Positions 34,313 through 47,003 are shown, numbered from the stretch's first letter. The stretch: 64,000 nt of DNA from Chrysomallon squamiferum (GCA_012295275.1 CM022665.1:45612595-45676594); one strand, 5' to 3'. The notes: generated by a model not told the origin, from the letters alone. A program made the numbers and translations.

Positions 34313-36405
34313 CTAAAGGTTTGAAGCAGCAGTTATGTTGGGACACTCTGGAATTCCACATGGTTCGAATCTGGGTTCACTTTCCATTGGGTAGCACCAA
34401 ACAGCTATATCTTCATCAGGATTTCGACAGAAATTTTCTACAGCGGACAAATTATTTTCTGGAAACTTCTCTGGGTTTGTGAAAAGGTGATCGTGGGGAA
34501 ACTGCTGGTCAAACCTCTGACAGGTGACTCCAGAAATCGTTGTCATTTTTCTTCCTGAGTACCATTGTGTTCCGTTCACATAATGAAAGCATTCAGGTTC
34601 CGGAACAACATCACAGTCATCTAAAAAACAGTGGTAAATACTGGCATAGAGCAAACTTTAGCATAAACAACAACAACCAAAAAAACAAAAAAAACACAAC
34701 ACAAACCCAAAACATAATGAAATACTCATTATACTTTAAACAAAAACCCAGCTTAGATAAATAAAGTTTGCTTAAAACCTATCAACATGGTATTTAACAG
34801 AAACAGATAGTGTGCAATCCAGTACTGTTACCTAACAGTGAACCTAAATACTGAACCTAAATAAATATTGGTCAAAACCTGCCAACGTGAAAATTAACAT
34901 AAAACAGACAATTTTTGATCCGACCTACCAACACAATTTTCAATTTTAAAATGTAATAAACATGGCAGAAGCTTCATAAACTGTTATGACACAAACAAAT
35001 AGTAGCCATTAAACACATAGCAACAAAATATCCACTTAGGGTGTTACGTAACGATTTACTATAGTTTAATAAAAGGCTGAGGACACAGATGATACGTCAG
35101 ATCACACTGAACAAATAATTCCAGCTTTACACGCTGTTATTCTCCAGGCGTGCATTTTACAACCGCTTTCCATCTGATTTTATTATATTGATAATTACAT
35201 GTTTGCTTCGATATTGCATTTTAAAATTTCACTGCTTACTTAATCGAACAGTTAACTGTAAACAACAGATTATTATATGAAACGTGACAGATGAATAACA
35301 TTTACGAAACTTTCGCATTCACATAGGTTATGAATTTAATGTATTGCTGTTGCTCTAGATCATTTGTCTGAGTTATTTTTGCTTATGGTTGTTTTATAAA
35401 TGTACATGAATACCGAGTGTGTGTAGTATAATTATTTAGTTTATGAATCAGATACCTTAATTAACATGTGTAAAAAATGTCGTATACAAAATGGTCTAAA
35501 TATATAATCGACTACAATCTACAAATAGGACCGCATCAATATGGCGTTCACATTGCTACGCAATTCACTACAGTTCTTCTAGATAAAATATATAAGACTG
35601 ACTTCTAATGAATGTAACGACTGTATGACAATAAAAATTAGTTCACCCTGAAAAAGTAATTCTAACCTGACGTTTTTATTCTCTAGGTTAACCAGTACTT
35701 TACAGATGTAGCACAGAAATTAGAAACCAGGCTTCATGTTTTGATAATGTGTTCTAAGCTGTTGTATTTGTCCTTTGCGTGGCAACCAAGAAAGAAAAGA
35801 TTTCGCTGTTTTAATACAGTAAGTGGAATGGATACAAGAAATTTGTGATATGTTACCCTGCTCCAACTTTACACAAATATACTGTATACAAAAGAAATAT
35901 CCATCCACTTCATTCGTACTACAAAACGCGATGAATCTGCGAATGTTTAAAATGACTTTTCATCACCTTCATGTGTCTTGTACACGCAAGTACCAGTTAC
36001 TTGAGTAAATCAGATGTTTTCGGTAGAGAACGACATAAGCTGATGTTAATACATGCTCTTACCATTTGCACGATAAACCAGGTAAAATCTCCATACATCT
36101 GTGCCTGTTACGTTGGTCCATTTTGAACGATAAATCGCGCACGTGTTGTATCGAGTATCGAAGAAAGCGGCTCTACAAACATCGTCAGTTCCACACCAGC
36201 GCAAACAATCGATGTGCGTACTCAACAGTTTCAGGTTGTACAGATCCAGATTCGTTACGTTCAAATCAGAAAAACATAAAACACGAAGAAATCTTTTCTT
36301 CACACCACAACAGATGTTTTCTCCTTCCAACACTTGTAAGGAGATGAGAAAGAGAAGGAGAAAAACGGAAGGAAGGCAAAGACGAAACTTGCAGTGAACG
36401 TTCAT
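34313..36405 (-). CDS. G9: secreted PAN-kringle protein
   Basis: Exon 1 is 36405-36063 and exon 2 is 34620-34313; the intron is 1442 nt, phase 1 (gtaaga donor, ttttttag acceptor). The product is 216 residues. The signal peptide is residues 1-28 (MNVHCKFRLCLPSVFLLLFL). The PAN domain has six cysteines plus one more at the start (ENICC), and contains DCLRWCGTDDVC and NTC. The kringle reads PEC, TISGVTCQRF, NFCRNPD, VWCYP, EPCGIPEC, preceded by DDC, and ends NITAASNL. It is the innermost - strand member, next to the switch of polarity. Its PAN domain is closest to P3 and G4. Confidence 0.85.
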
Positions 36406-36859
36406 GATGCTGACGTAAACGACAGGACGACCAGACTTCGCCTGAACTGAACGACGACATTAAACCAACAATCTGAAAATGTTTTCATAAATAATAAACA
36501 AATAAATGACGTAATAGGTTTTTGTTTTCTTGCCGTTTCTATGACAGAAGTTGTTTCTATGACAGAGTGACGTCGACTTTACGTTGATTTCTTTATGGTT
36601 TTTTTTTTTTTTTGTAGACCATTTCTTTATTAATAATTGAGAAAACCACAGCCCATCACCGTAGACAGTTCAGTTGGTTAAATCAAAGCGTATCAGATAG
36701 TGTGAATGGAGATTACTCAACTGATTTATAGAAATAATTGGTATTCTCTTTTTTTTTAAATTCTTAGCTAGACAGTGTGGAGACAGAACGTCAATCGGAT
36801 TTCTGCACCCGTTGCATCCGATTGTCTGTCTAAGGTTAATAATAACGATTATTGCATCT

Positions 36860-37006
36860 TTCTTTTATTTATTTATTTATTTATTTAGTTCTGCGTATGG
36901 AATAAAATCACAATGCAAGCCATTAAAAAAAAAAAAAAAAAAAAAAAAATAATAATAATAATAATTATATTATACATTAAAAACAAATAATAGAAATAAA
37001 TAATAA

Positions 37007-37077
<71 letters not shown>

Positions 37078-37095
37078 ATAAATAAATAAATAAAT
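36860..37095. repeat. (TTTA)n, poly-A and (AAT)n tract
   Basis: TTTA repeats, a run of about 26 A, then over 60 bp of AAT triplets and TAAA repeats. Confidence 0.9.
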
Positions 37096-37099
37096 AGTT

Positions 37100-37417
37100 G
37101 CACAGTTTTGAAGTAGTCCGGTTTCGCTAGTTGTCAATGTTATCAAAGACAGAACCAAACATCAAGAAATGTAAATGATTAATGAGAGAAAGAAAATACT
37201 TTTTCGTTTTAGGTGTACAGCAGAAAATAATATATATATATATTTTTTTATGAATTGGCGACTACAGTAATTCGTTCTGAACCGTATTTTATAAATAAAA
37301 TAAATAAATGCTTTTTTGTTTAGTTATCTCTTGTAATTTTGTTTCTTTGTTTCTTTTCTCTTTCGAAATGGAGAAGGAATAATTTCTATATTAAGACTTC
37401 GGGATGTGTCAAATAAA

Positions 37418-37502
<85 letters not shown>

Positions 37503-37917
37503 CAACAACAATCTATTCTTGGAGAGTCGACAATGTCTGCAAATGTTTTCATGACAGTTTTTATATACTTCTGTTCTTAATTATTATCCACAAGAAAGAA
37601 AGAAAGAAATAATAATTAAAAACAATAAAATATAAGAAATCACGGAAAGAAATCAATACATGGTGGATGCCAGCTTCAATTTGTTTTCAGCGTTTAAAGT
37701 TAACGTTGCTCTCGTGTGTACTTAGTTTTAAAGAGTCTTTCAGTGTTAAACGTACTCACTGGTACGTGGAATCGCACGCATGAACAAATGTCACATAACG
37801 TCTTGTCTTTGCCGTATTTGTAAGTTTCTGCTTCATGTTTTAGTTTGTCGTTAATGAGGACACATTTTAAATAATAATAATAATAAAAAATAATATTAAT
37901 AATAATAATAACAAAAT

Positions 37918-37992
<75 letters not shown>

Positions 37993-38080
37993 GATAAATA
38001 AAAGTAAAAAATGCAAACAAAAACAAAGAAAAAACATTTTTGGCTTGAACCCATTTCTAGTTTTCTGGGTAGGAAATGAA
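37100..38080. other. Gene-free array centre with (AAT)n tracts
   Basis: Between the outward-facing halves of the array I see no gene. Long AAT tracts lie at 37432-37500 and 37868-37990. The interval 37560-37860 is unremarkable AT-rich sequence. Confidence 0.7.
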
Positions 38081-38082
38081 AA

Positions 38083-38349
38083 TTTAAGAAATGTTCCCGA
38101 CCTCCAGTTATTTTAATTTTTTTAAATTTATTTTATTTTTTTTTTTTTTTTTTTAATTTTATTTTATTATTATTATTATTATTATTTTTTTTTTTGTAGA
38201 ATGGCTGTGTGCAGGATGGAGCTGGTCGGTGATAACGTGGTCTGTAAAATCGGTGAGAATTTGTTTTGAGTATTGTAAGACTTTATTTGACGGAATTTAA
38301 CAAAAAAAAAAAAAAAAAAAATAATGGTAGGTCGGGAACATTTCTCATA
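38083..38349. repeat. Inverted repeat flanking an exon-like island
   Basis: 'agaaatgttcccgacctcca' at about 38083-38103 has its complement 'taggtcgggaacatttct' at about 38327-38345. Poly-T and poly-A tracts mirror each other inside. The loop contains a GC-richer 53-bp segment (38200-38252) bounded by 'ttttgtag' and 'gtgagaa', which are fair splice signals. Confidence 0.6.
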
Positions 38350-38849
38350 TCGTACAGAGACACTAGACAACAATTTGCTTTTTAATCTGGCCTAAATGTT
38401 TTGCATCACGTTTTAGGTTTGTTCTGTCTTTGATAACATGTCAGTGTTCTAAATATGAAGGACTAAACAATTTGTACTTGTACAGGAAATCCATATTTGT
38501 GCAGCTATACAAATATTTCAGCTAGTTAGTGTCTTTTTTTTTTAAATTTTATATCTATTTATATTTCAGTTTGTAAATAAATACTGTTAACTGTTAAACT
38601 GTACACGATAAAACTGTTGTATAGGTTTCATGTCATCAACGTTGTATATGTCTGTTTGTAAGTCTGACACAGCTTGTGTTTCACTAATTTTCAAAGATAA
38701 ATGACTTATCAGTCAACCACGTGAAAAGTCTGTACGTCTGTTACCGGTAAAGCCCAATGTCCTGCATTCATTTCGAAAATCTGAGTGATGTGTGTCTCTA
38801 ACTTCATTTTTCAACAGGTTCAAAAGATTATAAAGTAAATGTTGTTAAT

Positions 38850-40045
38850 ACGAAATCTACTTTATTAATATTGACTTATAAACGTGTGAAATTTTAAATA
38901 GAAACTAAGCTTGTTACATTATTCCATTGTTTTATTAGACAATGTATTGAATGACATAAAAAACGTGAAAATGTACGAATTTATCTTTAATGCTTGTCTA
39001 AACCTCACTGGTACGAATAAAATAATCTGCTTCTAGTTTATTTACTTTGAATTCATGTTTTTTTTTGTTTTGTTTTTTTATTCTGCACACAAAACATACG
39101 TGCTATTGTAAAACAAAACGTTGTAAAAAATACATGATCTCCTGTTTATCTCATCTTGTTAACAATAAATAAACGATAACAAAGGGAATACACAACATTT
39201 CAGAAGGTAATCTGAGAAACTTATCTGTAAATCAGTTGAATAATCACTATTCAGAATATGTAACAGACCTGTACGGTTGTTTCGTAAATTATTAATGAGA
39301 AAATGATCTGTAAAATCAAACACAAAGAAATCAATACAAAGTCTCGGTAAGAGACACGTGTTCCAACCAGAAACCAGGAAACAAACACGTATTGCATGTC
39401 AGTGGTTTAGTTTTTGTAAAGATGTACGATATATATCTCCAATAAATAAATTATTTATTATTTTCACAGTAAAGGAATGAAAACAAACAGATATTAGATA
39501 TGACTGACTTATTTATTAAAACATTTATGTAAACTATATTTTTAAGTCATCTTTCAGTCAAGACAAAACCCGATCAACCTGTCGTTTCGTCTTGTTATGG
39601 AAACAAAAATACTTTACCGTCATTCATATACCAGTCATGAAAACGTTTATATATTTGTAGTCTTGAGTCGTCTTTCATTCCAGACTAAATCTCAACCATC
39701 TATCATCTCGTGATTATGAAATTTCACTTCACATTTTGTCTTTGCTTTCATTCCATTTTTCTCCTTCTCTTTTTCATCTCTTTACAAGTGTGGGAAGGAG
39801 AAAATGTCTGCGCTAGTGTAAAGGCAAGATATTCTCGTGTTTTCTGTTTTTCTGATTTGAACGTAACGAATCTGGATCTGTACAACCTGAAACTGTAAAG
39901 TTCACACATCGATTGTTTGCGCTGGTGTGGAACTGACGATGTTTGTAGAGCCGCTTTCTTCGATACTCGATACAACACGTGCGCAATTCTATCGTTCAAA
40001 ATGGACCCGCGTTACAATTACTGATGTGTACATTTTTTTTTCCTG
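38850..40045 (+). repeat. Inverted duplication C, right arm
   Basis: Reverse complement of about 18690-19900 (P3 and its upstream region). It ends in the PAN exon of psi10. Confidence 0.8.
39643..39655 (+). promoter_or_regulatory. TATA-like element of psi10
   Basis: 'atgaaaacgtttatatatttgtagtc' lies about 70 bp before the ATG at 39716; the module recurs upstream of G17, P8 and G4. Confidence 0.5.
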
Positions 40046-40994
40046 GTTTATAATGCAACCGGTAAGTTTATGTATTAACATCACAAATATATTTTGAATA
40101 ACTGATTATATTTATGCGTAAGTCATACTGAAGTGATGAAAAAGTGGTTTTAGACTTTCGTAGATCAAATGTGTCTTACAATATGCTTTTGTAGTAAACA
40201 TAAACTGTTTAGATACCTGTATCTGTCTCTTGTAACAATAAAGAACAAACAAAATATTACTCTTAGTAAAAAAAAAGTGAATTCGCTTTTTTTTTTTTTT
40301 TTTTTTTTTATCTACAAATCTGGAGAGACCACATTAAGCACATATTTCATTCCTTCTGTTGCATTTGTTAAAACCAATTTAAGGAAAATTTATAACAAAC
40401 ATTTCTGGAGTAGATATTAGGACCGATGGAATATAAGTGTTCTCATTAATGAGAGTCAGATCTGTATAATGGAAGGTGACGGTGTTGGTGAGAATATTTC
40501 ATACAGGAGCTGAACAGAAAATTACACCCTGAAAAGGAACGGGTTTTAATACGGTTTGATTTTTATGACTACTCAAACTGCCCCTTCTCGTTCCTCCCAG
40601 GTTCAATATTTGCTGCTATATTTCAGAATCAGAATGCGTTCGTTATGTGAACGGTACTCAGTGGTACAGTGGACGAAAAACAACAACGGTTTCTGGAATC
40701 ACCTGTCAGAGGTTTGACCAGCAGTATCTCTATCTGCACGTGATGACTGATTCAGCCCTCTTTCCAGAAGAAGCGCTGTTTGCTGTCGAAAACTTCTGTG
40801 GCAGATTATATATGTTGTGTTGCACTTTAAACAGCAACGTTAGATATGAGATTTGTGAAATTCCTAAGTGTCCAAACATAATTTTTTTTAGATCCAGATA
40901 TTGTGAATCGGCTTCATTAATTAGCAGGCCAGAAGACTGTAATAGTCCGTGTTTGAAGCTTTATTTTACACCAAATATACGAACATTAAAATGA
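39716..40994 (+). pseudogene. psi10: PAN-kringle gene with nonsense codon and altered kringle
   Basis: The PAN exon (39716 to about 40060) starts normally (MKFHFTFCLCFHSIFLLLFF). It meets TAA at 39896-39898 in place of the Leu TTA after NLKL, and a one-base insertion follows near 39987 (gcaattctatcg). The kringle exon (about 40627-40994, acceptor tttcag) is still fully open. It has lost the codons for CDVVPEP in frame, changed VWCYT to MLCCTL, and extends about 35 residues past CP with no family counterpart. The open kringle frame may mean recent decay or a changed product. Confidence 0.75.
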
Positions 40995-40999
40995 AAGTA

Positions 41000-41004
41000 T
41001 GAAT

Positions 41005-41035
<31 letters not shown>

Positions 41036-41330
41036 TAAAAATAAAATAGAGGGGAAATGTAGAATTTTTTATGTTTTAAATTTCAAACAATAAAAAATCT
41101 TTTCTGACACTGAAGACGATTATTTTATATTCTCTTTGACTGTTCACTTTGTAACTTAGCGTAGAATACTGAGTTTGATCAGGACCGTCTTTGGGTTTTA
41201 TTTGGATGTCAAGTTAGTTTAATTGCTTCATTTCTTTTTATAACGTTTCAAAGTGATAATATACTTTTTAATAGCGATCTCTTCATCTGGAAGAACTGAA
41301 TAAACGCAGAAATAAAATAATTCACATAGA
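41000..41330. other. Gene-free DNA with short (AAT)n
   Basis: No gene seen; AAT triplets at 41005-41030. Confidence 0.6.
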
Positions 41331-41690
41331 TAAGGACAATTCCTTATATTATTTAAACATTTAATACAATAATACACACGATTAAGCAGAATTCTTCATC
41401 ATTAATTAGCAATATTATACAGGCACAAGTAAAAATGTTTTACAAATCAAAGTGTCTTCCAGAAATAATTAAAATCTTAAATGCAACAATAAACACAATG
41501 TCAAGAATAACTGTTCAACAATTAAATACTGGCGTACATCGTGTCTACTAGAATTGTAAAACAGTTAAATAAAAATAGATATAGTATTCAGCAGAGCTGT
41601 ATAATAGTTAAATAAAAATAGACTGTTTGCGGCAGAACTATTCAACTGCTGAACAGATTCTGTGACTAAGAGATGTCTAATGCATCTATA
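41330..41690. repeat. Degenerate ~45-bp tandem repeat upstream of G11
   Basis: The phrases 'aactgttcaacaattaaata', 'gtaaaacagttaaataaaaatagat' and 'ataatagttaaataaaaatagac' return every 40-50 bp. The same family forms the array at 52000-52640 and its mirror at 16025-16200. Confidence 0.7.
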
Positions 41691-41938
41691 TGTGATAACA
41701 ATTACCTTTTAGACCACGCTTTACTGATGAGATGTTTTCTAGTGGCAACGTAGTTTTAGTATTGATTCCCCAAGGAATGCTGTTATTTTACTATTAGAAC
41801 AACAAACGTAAAAAAAAAAATCGACCAAAAGCCGAATAAAGACAATAAATTCATTATAAAAAAAAACGATTTATCTATGACTATTAAAGACGTTCTGGTT
41901 TCATTGGAAACTCACCGATCTGCAGTTTCACAAGCAAA

Positions 41939-43317
41939 ATGCGATTTCGCTCCACGACGTCATCTCTTATTTCTGTTTTTTTCTTCGTCCTCTTGCCTCA
42001 CGTACGGGAGGGGAGAAAAGTCTGCGCTAGCGTGAGGGGGCGCTTTTCTCGTGTTTTCTGTTTCTCTGATTTGAACGTGACGAATCTGGATCTGTACAAC
42101 ATCGAACTGTTAAGTACATACATCGAATGTTTGAGCTGGTGTGAAGAAGTCGATGTCTGTACAGCGGTCTTCTTCGATACTCGATACAACACGTGCGCGA
42201 TTTATCGTCCAAAATGGCCGAACGAAACCATCGCTGACGAACGAATTTCGTTCCTGGTTTATCACGAATACGGTAAGTTCATTTATCGTTTCTGAAGTGA
42301 TAGTGTTCGTGTTTATTTTATTTTACAGTTTGTGATTCATACATTTGCCAGTAATAGGTGTACTAGTACTATTAATGCCACTGCAACAACAACAACAACT
42401 ACTGCTACTACGACCATTGATGATGAGTGACAATACTTCTAATAGATAGAGAAAAAAATTTCCCCGAGAAGAACATTAAGTTCATTATTGTGAATCTTTA
42501 TTTAGCACTTAAATATCATCACACATCTTTCATTTCCCAGTCTCCGTGATAAAAAAAAACCATACGCCTTGATTATAACACATATGCTACAACGTCTTTG
42601 TGCTACAGTAGTCCACGTTGATGCTTACACAGTTGTTGTCGTACGCTGTTGCCTAGTAGTTACGACTGGACGTACACAGATCGTTTTCGACCAGGAATAC
42701 TGGCACAGTGGTGTGCAAATAAACAGCAGTAAAGATAAAGTAGTGGGAAAGAAACCGTAAAGGTTAACATGTATCTTAATATAAAAAGGACCGAACCGAA
42801 TTACTGAATTGAAAACGCCCAAAGATGTTTGGTTGTGGGTTATAGTTGTCGAATGATTTTAACATGAAATCAAATAAAGATCTGTTTGACGTAAAGTTGT
42901 TGAATGATTTAACGACGAAATTTGGATTGTTGAACTGTTTGACGTAAAAGAGGCACGATCGACAAAAAAAACAAAATTTCATTACAAAAAAAAAAACTAA
43001 ATTTCATTATATATTTTCACTATTGTTTTTCAGATAAATGTGACGTGGTTCCAGAACCCGAATGCTTTCATTACGTGAACGGCACACTGTGCTACACTGG
43101 AAGAAAAACGACGACGATTTCTGGAATCACCTGTCAGAGGTGGGACCAGCAGAGTCCCCACACTCACATCCAGACAGACCCCGCCCAGTTTCAAGAAGAC
43201 TCCCTGTCTGCTGCAGAAAACTACTGTCGCAATCCAGACGGAGCAGGCTATGTCTGGTGTTACACCATGGACAGCGAAGTTAGATACCAGAAGTGTGGAA
43301 TTCCCGAGTGCCCATGA
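41939..43317 (+). CDS. G11: secreted PAN-kringle protein
   Basis: Exon 1 is 41939-42272 and exon 2 is 43034-43317; the intron is 761 nt, phase 1, with gtaagt and tttcag. The product is 205 residues. The signal peptide (MRFRSTTSSLISVFFFVLLP) differs from the rest of the family. The PAN domain has six cysteines (KVC, VFC, ECLSWC, DVC, NTC). The kringle reads PEC, TISGITCQRW, NYCRNPD, VWCYT, QKCGIPEC and stops right after CP. It is preceded by DKC instead of DDC. One oddity is NGTLCYTG where relatives have W or Y before YTG, adding an unpaired cysteine inside the kringle. The 3' flank near 43909 (GAAATAAAAAC) matches that of G17 near 56358, suggesting a conserved poly-A site. Confidence 0.87.
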
Positions 43318-43329
43318 ATAACTTCAGAT

Positions 43330-44580
43330 TGAGACCTTTTTTTTTTAATTAAGTTTGGTATTTACTGAGATATAAACTGTTTATGAAATAGCCTACAAGC
43401 AGTAATCTATTATAAACGTTATTTTATGCAGAAATACATATGATATGTATACGAACACTATTATATAAAAAAAATGCTAACATTTCCCCACCCCCCATTT
43501 TAAAAACAGTAAAATTATGATAGTTGATCAAGGATAATATTTATTAAACAACATTTTTTTTTTTTTTTTAATTATTATTTTTTTTAATTATTGTCGTTAA
43601 GTGGAATCGTTTTTCTTGTTTCGAGATTTCAGTTTTGCACCAAAACGTTCAAATAATTTCGACAACAGCGATCACTTTTAAAGCACGATATATATATATA
43701 TATATATGAATTTACTTCGCCTTTGTCGATTAAACGGTCCTTAATCGACTCTCTCTATATCAAATTAATTCCCATTTTCGTCGTAAAAATGCTTACAACA
43801 TTTTTGTATTTGTTAATTATTTCTAGGGCTCTTTGTATGTGTCACGCACACCATTCAATATTAATCACAACGGCGCGACTGACTGTCAACTTTTCATCGA
43901 GTGTATGGAAATAAAAACACTTTAAACAGCTCTTTGTTGCTGTTATTATTACAAAGCTTTTTGTGTTAATTAATGTTTTAAATGTTTTATGATCGAATAA
44001 GATATTCAACAATAGGTTACTGGCAAAAAAAAAAAAAAAAAAAAAAAAAAACAATCGACATATAGCCGGTTTTTAAATTTAATAATTAAAATTGTAAAAT
44101 AATAATAATAATAGATACATGTAGCTTTACAATGTGGAACAAAACAGAAAATTAGTCGGAGGAAACAGAATGTTTGGTAACTCATCGTAAATGTGATTTG
44201 TTCTCAACAGGGGGTATACAAGATAATGAAGATTATTATTTTTTAAATTTTTTGTTCACGGTATATTTTTGTTTATGTTTTTGTTTCCTTTTTTTCTCTC
44301 CGTGGAATGCAGTAGTCCGATGATAAGTGTGCTGAGTGTTCTTCAAAATGGTATAAACTTCATTGCTGAGCGATCAGAAAGTCTCAAGTTTATATCAGCT
44401 AGTAGTTATTACTAGTAGAAATATTTATCATGTAACTCCAACAGCTCACAGTAATTCAGTTTAGATACGCAGAAGTACACACACAGACACACAGACACAC
44501 AGACAACACATACATCGATGTACCAGATCGATGAAAACCTATAATAAAATCCAGGTTTTATTGTAGTAATATCTAAAGCA
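43330..44580. other. 3' flank of G11 and gene-free DNA
   Basis: The likely G11 3' UTR extends to AATAAA at about 43911. After that come poly-A (44030-44050) and AT-rich DNA without a recognised gene. (TA)n at 43690-43707. Confidence 0.6.
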
Positions 44581-44589
44581 TGAAACTGT

Positions 44590-44950
44590 TAAAAGAAAAG
44601 AAAAACAAATATAAAGAAGAAAGAAATCTTTCAGAAGATAATTCAGACGTAAATCTTCGGTTCAAGTTTTATGAGGAATTTCTGATCAAGATATTTTTCT
44701 GAATGAAGTGTTAGTCTTTTCAACCATCTGCAACAATAAAGTTTTTTTTTTTTTTTTTTTTAATATTAATAAGAAGAACATTAGTAAAAAAACATTAATG
44801 AAGAAAGCATGATAAAGCCAACTGAAAAGACAACGATTTATGGAATCACCTGTCAGCAGACTCCCCACCATCACTAACACACTGATCCATCACTAACACA
44901 CTGATCCATCACTAACACACTGATCCATCATTAACACACTGATCCAGCCT
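44590..44950 (+). pseudogene. Kringle fragment fused to a PAN-kringle upstream flank
   Basis: 44590-44815 matches the upstream flank of G17 (54005-54200). At about 44820 it jumps straight into a short kringle piece (TT.YGITC, then QQTPHH), with no PAN exon. The sequence then becomes a 19-bp tandem repeat, 'catcactaacacactgatc', four times. It is a deletion relic. Confidence 0.75.
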
Positions 44951-45044
44951 ACTAATCTTTTATTTATTTATTTTTATTTTCAAGTGTTCGTGCTCAGTGT
45001 GCTTTTTTTTTTTGTGACAGGATAATTTATCCAAACAAAAATTG

Positions 45045-45285
45045 ATAATCCAGAGAGTATACTATTCGCTCATTTTGTTCGAGAAATCGACTTCTAACTA
45101 TCTGTCTCCTTATTCTTAACTTTTCTCTTGTGTTTTTTTTAACGTAATAATTCAATTGTTAATGAATACTACATAAATGTTACTAAGATTCGTTAACACA
45201 TTTGAAATTTTCCAGCCTCCTAAAATATGTTTTAAAACCCAACCCAGCAACACACAGCAATTTTTCCCTTGCTGTGTAACGAATT
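45045..45285 (-). pseudogene. psiS3: relic of an S gene 3' end
   Basis: 45190-45275 on the - strand resembles the last part of S exon 4 and its 3' flank ('aacccagcaacacac' as in S2), with the rest of exon 4 gone. 45045-45180 is the reverse complement of the S1 3' flank (30990-31085: 'gacagatagttagaagtcgat'). At about 45290 it fuses to a PAN-kringle intron remnant. Confidence 0.7.
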
Positions 45286-45289
45286 CTTG

Positions 45290-46100
45290 TAGTGAAAAAT
45301 TCAAAGAAACTAAAAAAAAAATACACAGACGTTAATACAGTTTGCAATTGCGTACGCTATGAAGAGCATGCTTGCACATAAAGAAAATGTAAAACCTGAA
45401 AGGTAAATCTTACATTTGTAATAATCTCAGACTTTTATATTTTCTTATTACTTTTTCACCATCAACATCATCATCATCACCATCATTACTATTAATGTAT
45501 ATTTAATTTTTTGAAAAGTTATAAGTTCCAGCTGCAAACAAAGTCATTATTTATTACTCGTTTCTTTGTTTGTTTGCTTCTGTTTTGTAAATTTTCTATG
45601 TTACTTGTGTTAATCTATTCTGCATTTCTAAAAACAATATACGAAGAGTGAAACAAACAATAACTCATAAAAAAACAAAATGACAAAATAACAAAAGATA
45701 CACACAGGTTCTAGTAAAATGACAAAATATATTAATATTTTACAATGGTTATTCATTTATTCTAAACTGACTTCGAATTTCAATTATCCATCGGTCTACG
45801 TCTGCCAAGAAGAAAAACACAAAAACTAAATAATTCAAAAGAAAATTAAAACGCAAATCTTACATGGAACTCTTTTCTTTTATAAGGAAAGAAGCTTTTC
45901 AATTACTTTTAAATTATTAACAGGAAAAACATTAGTAAAAATATACACTAAGAAATGAAAATAAACCAAATGTATTTTGGAATATCAGTTCATGTTCTTA
46001 CAATAACGAAACCATTAGATATTAATTATTTACTTATGGAATGATTTATATACGTGAAGTTTTGACTCTGCCTTTCAGTCTAGCGTACACCCCAGTGTGG
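45290..46100 (+). other. Intron remnant fused to the psiP12 upstream region
   Basis: 45290-45440 resembles the G15 intron (50560-50760). From about 45440 it is the upstream flank of an MNFPFAF-type gene, mirrored at 17300-17930 and repeated at 60180-60780. This is the inverted counterpart of the P3-psi2 junction. Confidence 0.6.
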
Positions 46101-46112
46101 ACTTGTCTCCAG

Positions 46113-46249
46113 ATGAAATTTCCTTTCGCGTTTTCTCTTTCCCACGTTTCAGTCTTTCTCCTTCTCACTGTCACCTTCTTTCAAATAGGAGAAGGAGAAA
46201 TTGTCTGCCTTGCTGAGCCGTCCAAGTTTGAAGTTCGCCTAGAGCAATA
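46113..46249 (+). pseudogene. psiP12: PAN exon truncated by a deletion
   Basis: It starts like G14 (MKFPFAFSLSHVSVFLLLTV, then GEGE.VCLAE) but after SKF jumps into 3' flank sequence ('gaagttcgcctagag') that in G14, psi2 and psi18 lies downstream of the kringle. The PAN core, the intron and the kringle are all deleted. A 45-residue product consisting mainly of a signal peptide would result. Confidence 0.85.
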
Positions 46250-46652
46250 ACAGATATTTAATGTGTAGATTAAATGTATTCACATTCAGAATAATGACGT
46301 TTATCACCCTTTCTGTCAAACATGTTGATTATAAAACGCAGGCAATCTTGATGGGTTACTTGTAATGGAAATGCTGAAAGCAGTTAGAATATATTCAAAA
46401 TCAACTACATATTTCTGCTTAACTGAGTGATGTGAACATCTTCTTTCTCAACAAATGTGACGTTTCTACTTTTCGTATTTGGGACAACAGATTTTCAGAT
46501 GGTGAATCGAAATAAAGAAATTAGATGAATATTTTGGTTAAAATATTTAACAAGGAATTGTCAGGAATTAATATATCTGCGTAAACGTGTCTGTATGTGT
46601 CACAAATCCCCTGAACTCACGCCTGTTAAAATATTTACAAAACATTTTACAG

Positions 46653-46900
46653 ATGATTGTGGTTTTGTTCCGGAACCCGAATGCTTTCATTACATGAACG
46701 GAAACCATGCTACACTGGAAGAAAAACGACGACGATTTCTGGAATCACGTGTCAGAGGTGGGACCAGCAGACTCCCCAGCCACACCGTTTCACAAATCCA
46801 GAGGAGTTTCTAGAAATGTTACATGCAACTCATTTCTTTTATGAAGTAAGAGGCTTTTCAGTTAGTTTTAAATTATTAACAGGAAAAACATGAGTAAAAA
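46653..46900 (+). pseudogene. psiK13: truncated kringle exon (G15 type)
   Basis: The acceptor and DDCGFVPEPECFHYMNG are present. A one-base deletion after GGAAA then shifts the frame, and the sequence stops matching after 'gaggagtttctag', jumping into an upstream flank of G14 type. The 5' partner exon is missing. Confidence 0.8.
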
Positions 46901-47003
46901 TGTACATTACGAAATTAAAAGAATGCAAATGTATTTTGGAATATCAGTTCATGTTTTTATAATAACGAAACCATTAGATATTAATTATTTATTTATGGAA
47001 TGA

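Noticed and set aside
18705-36347. Recurring 80-95 residue open frames opposite PAN exons
   Set aside because: They are antisense shadows repeated at every PAN copy because the exons are homologous; no independent start, signal peptide or splice logic.
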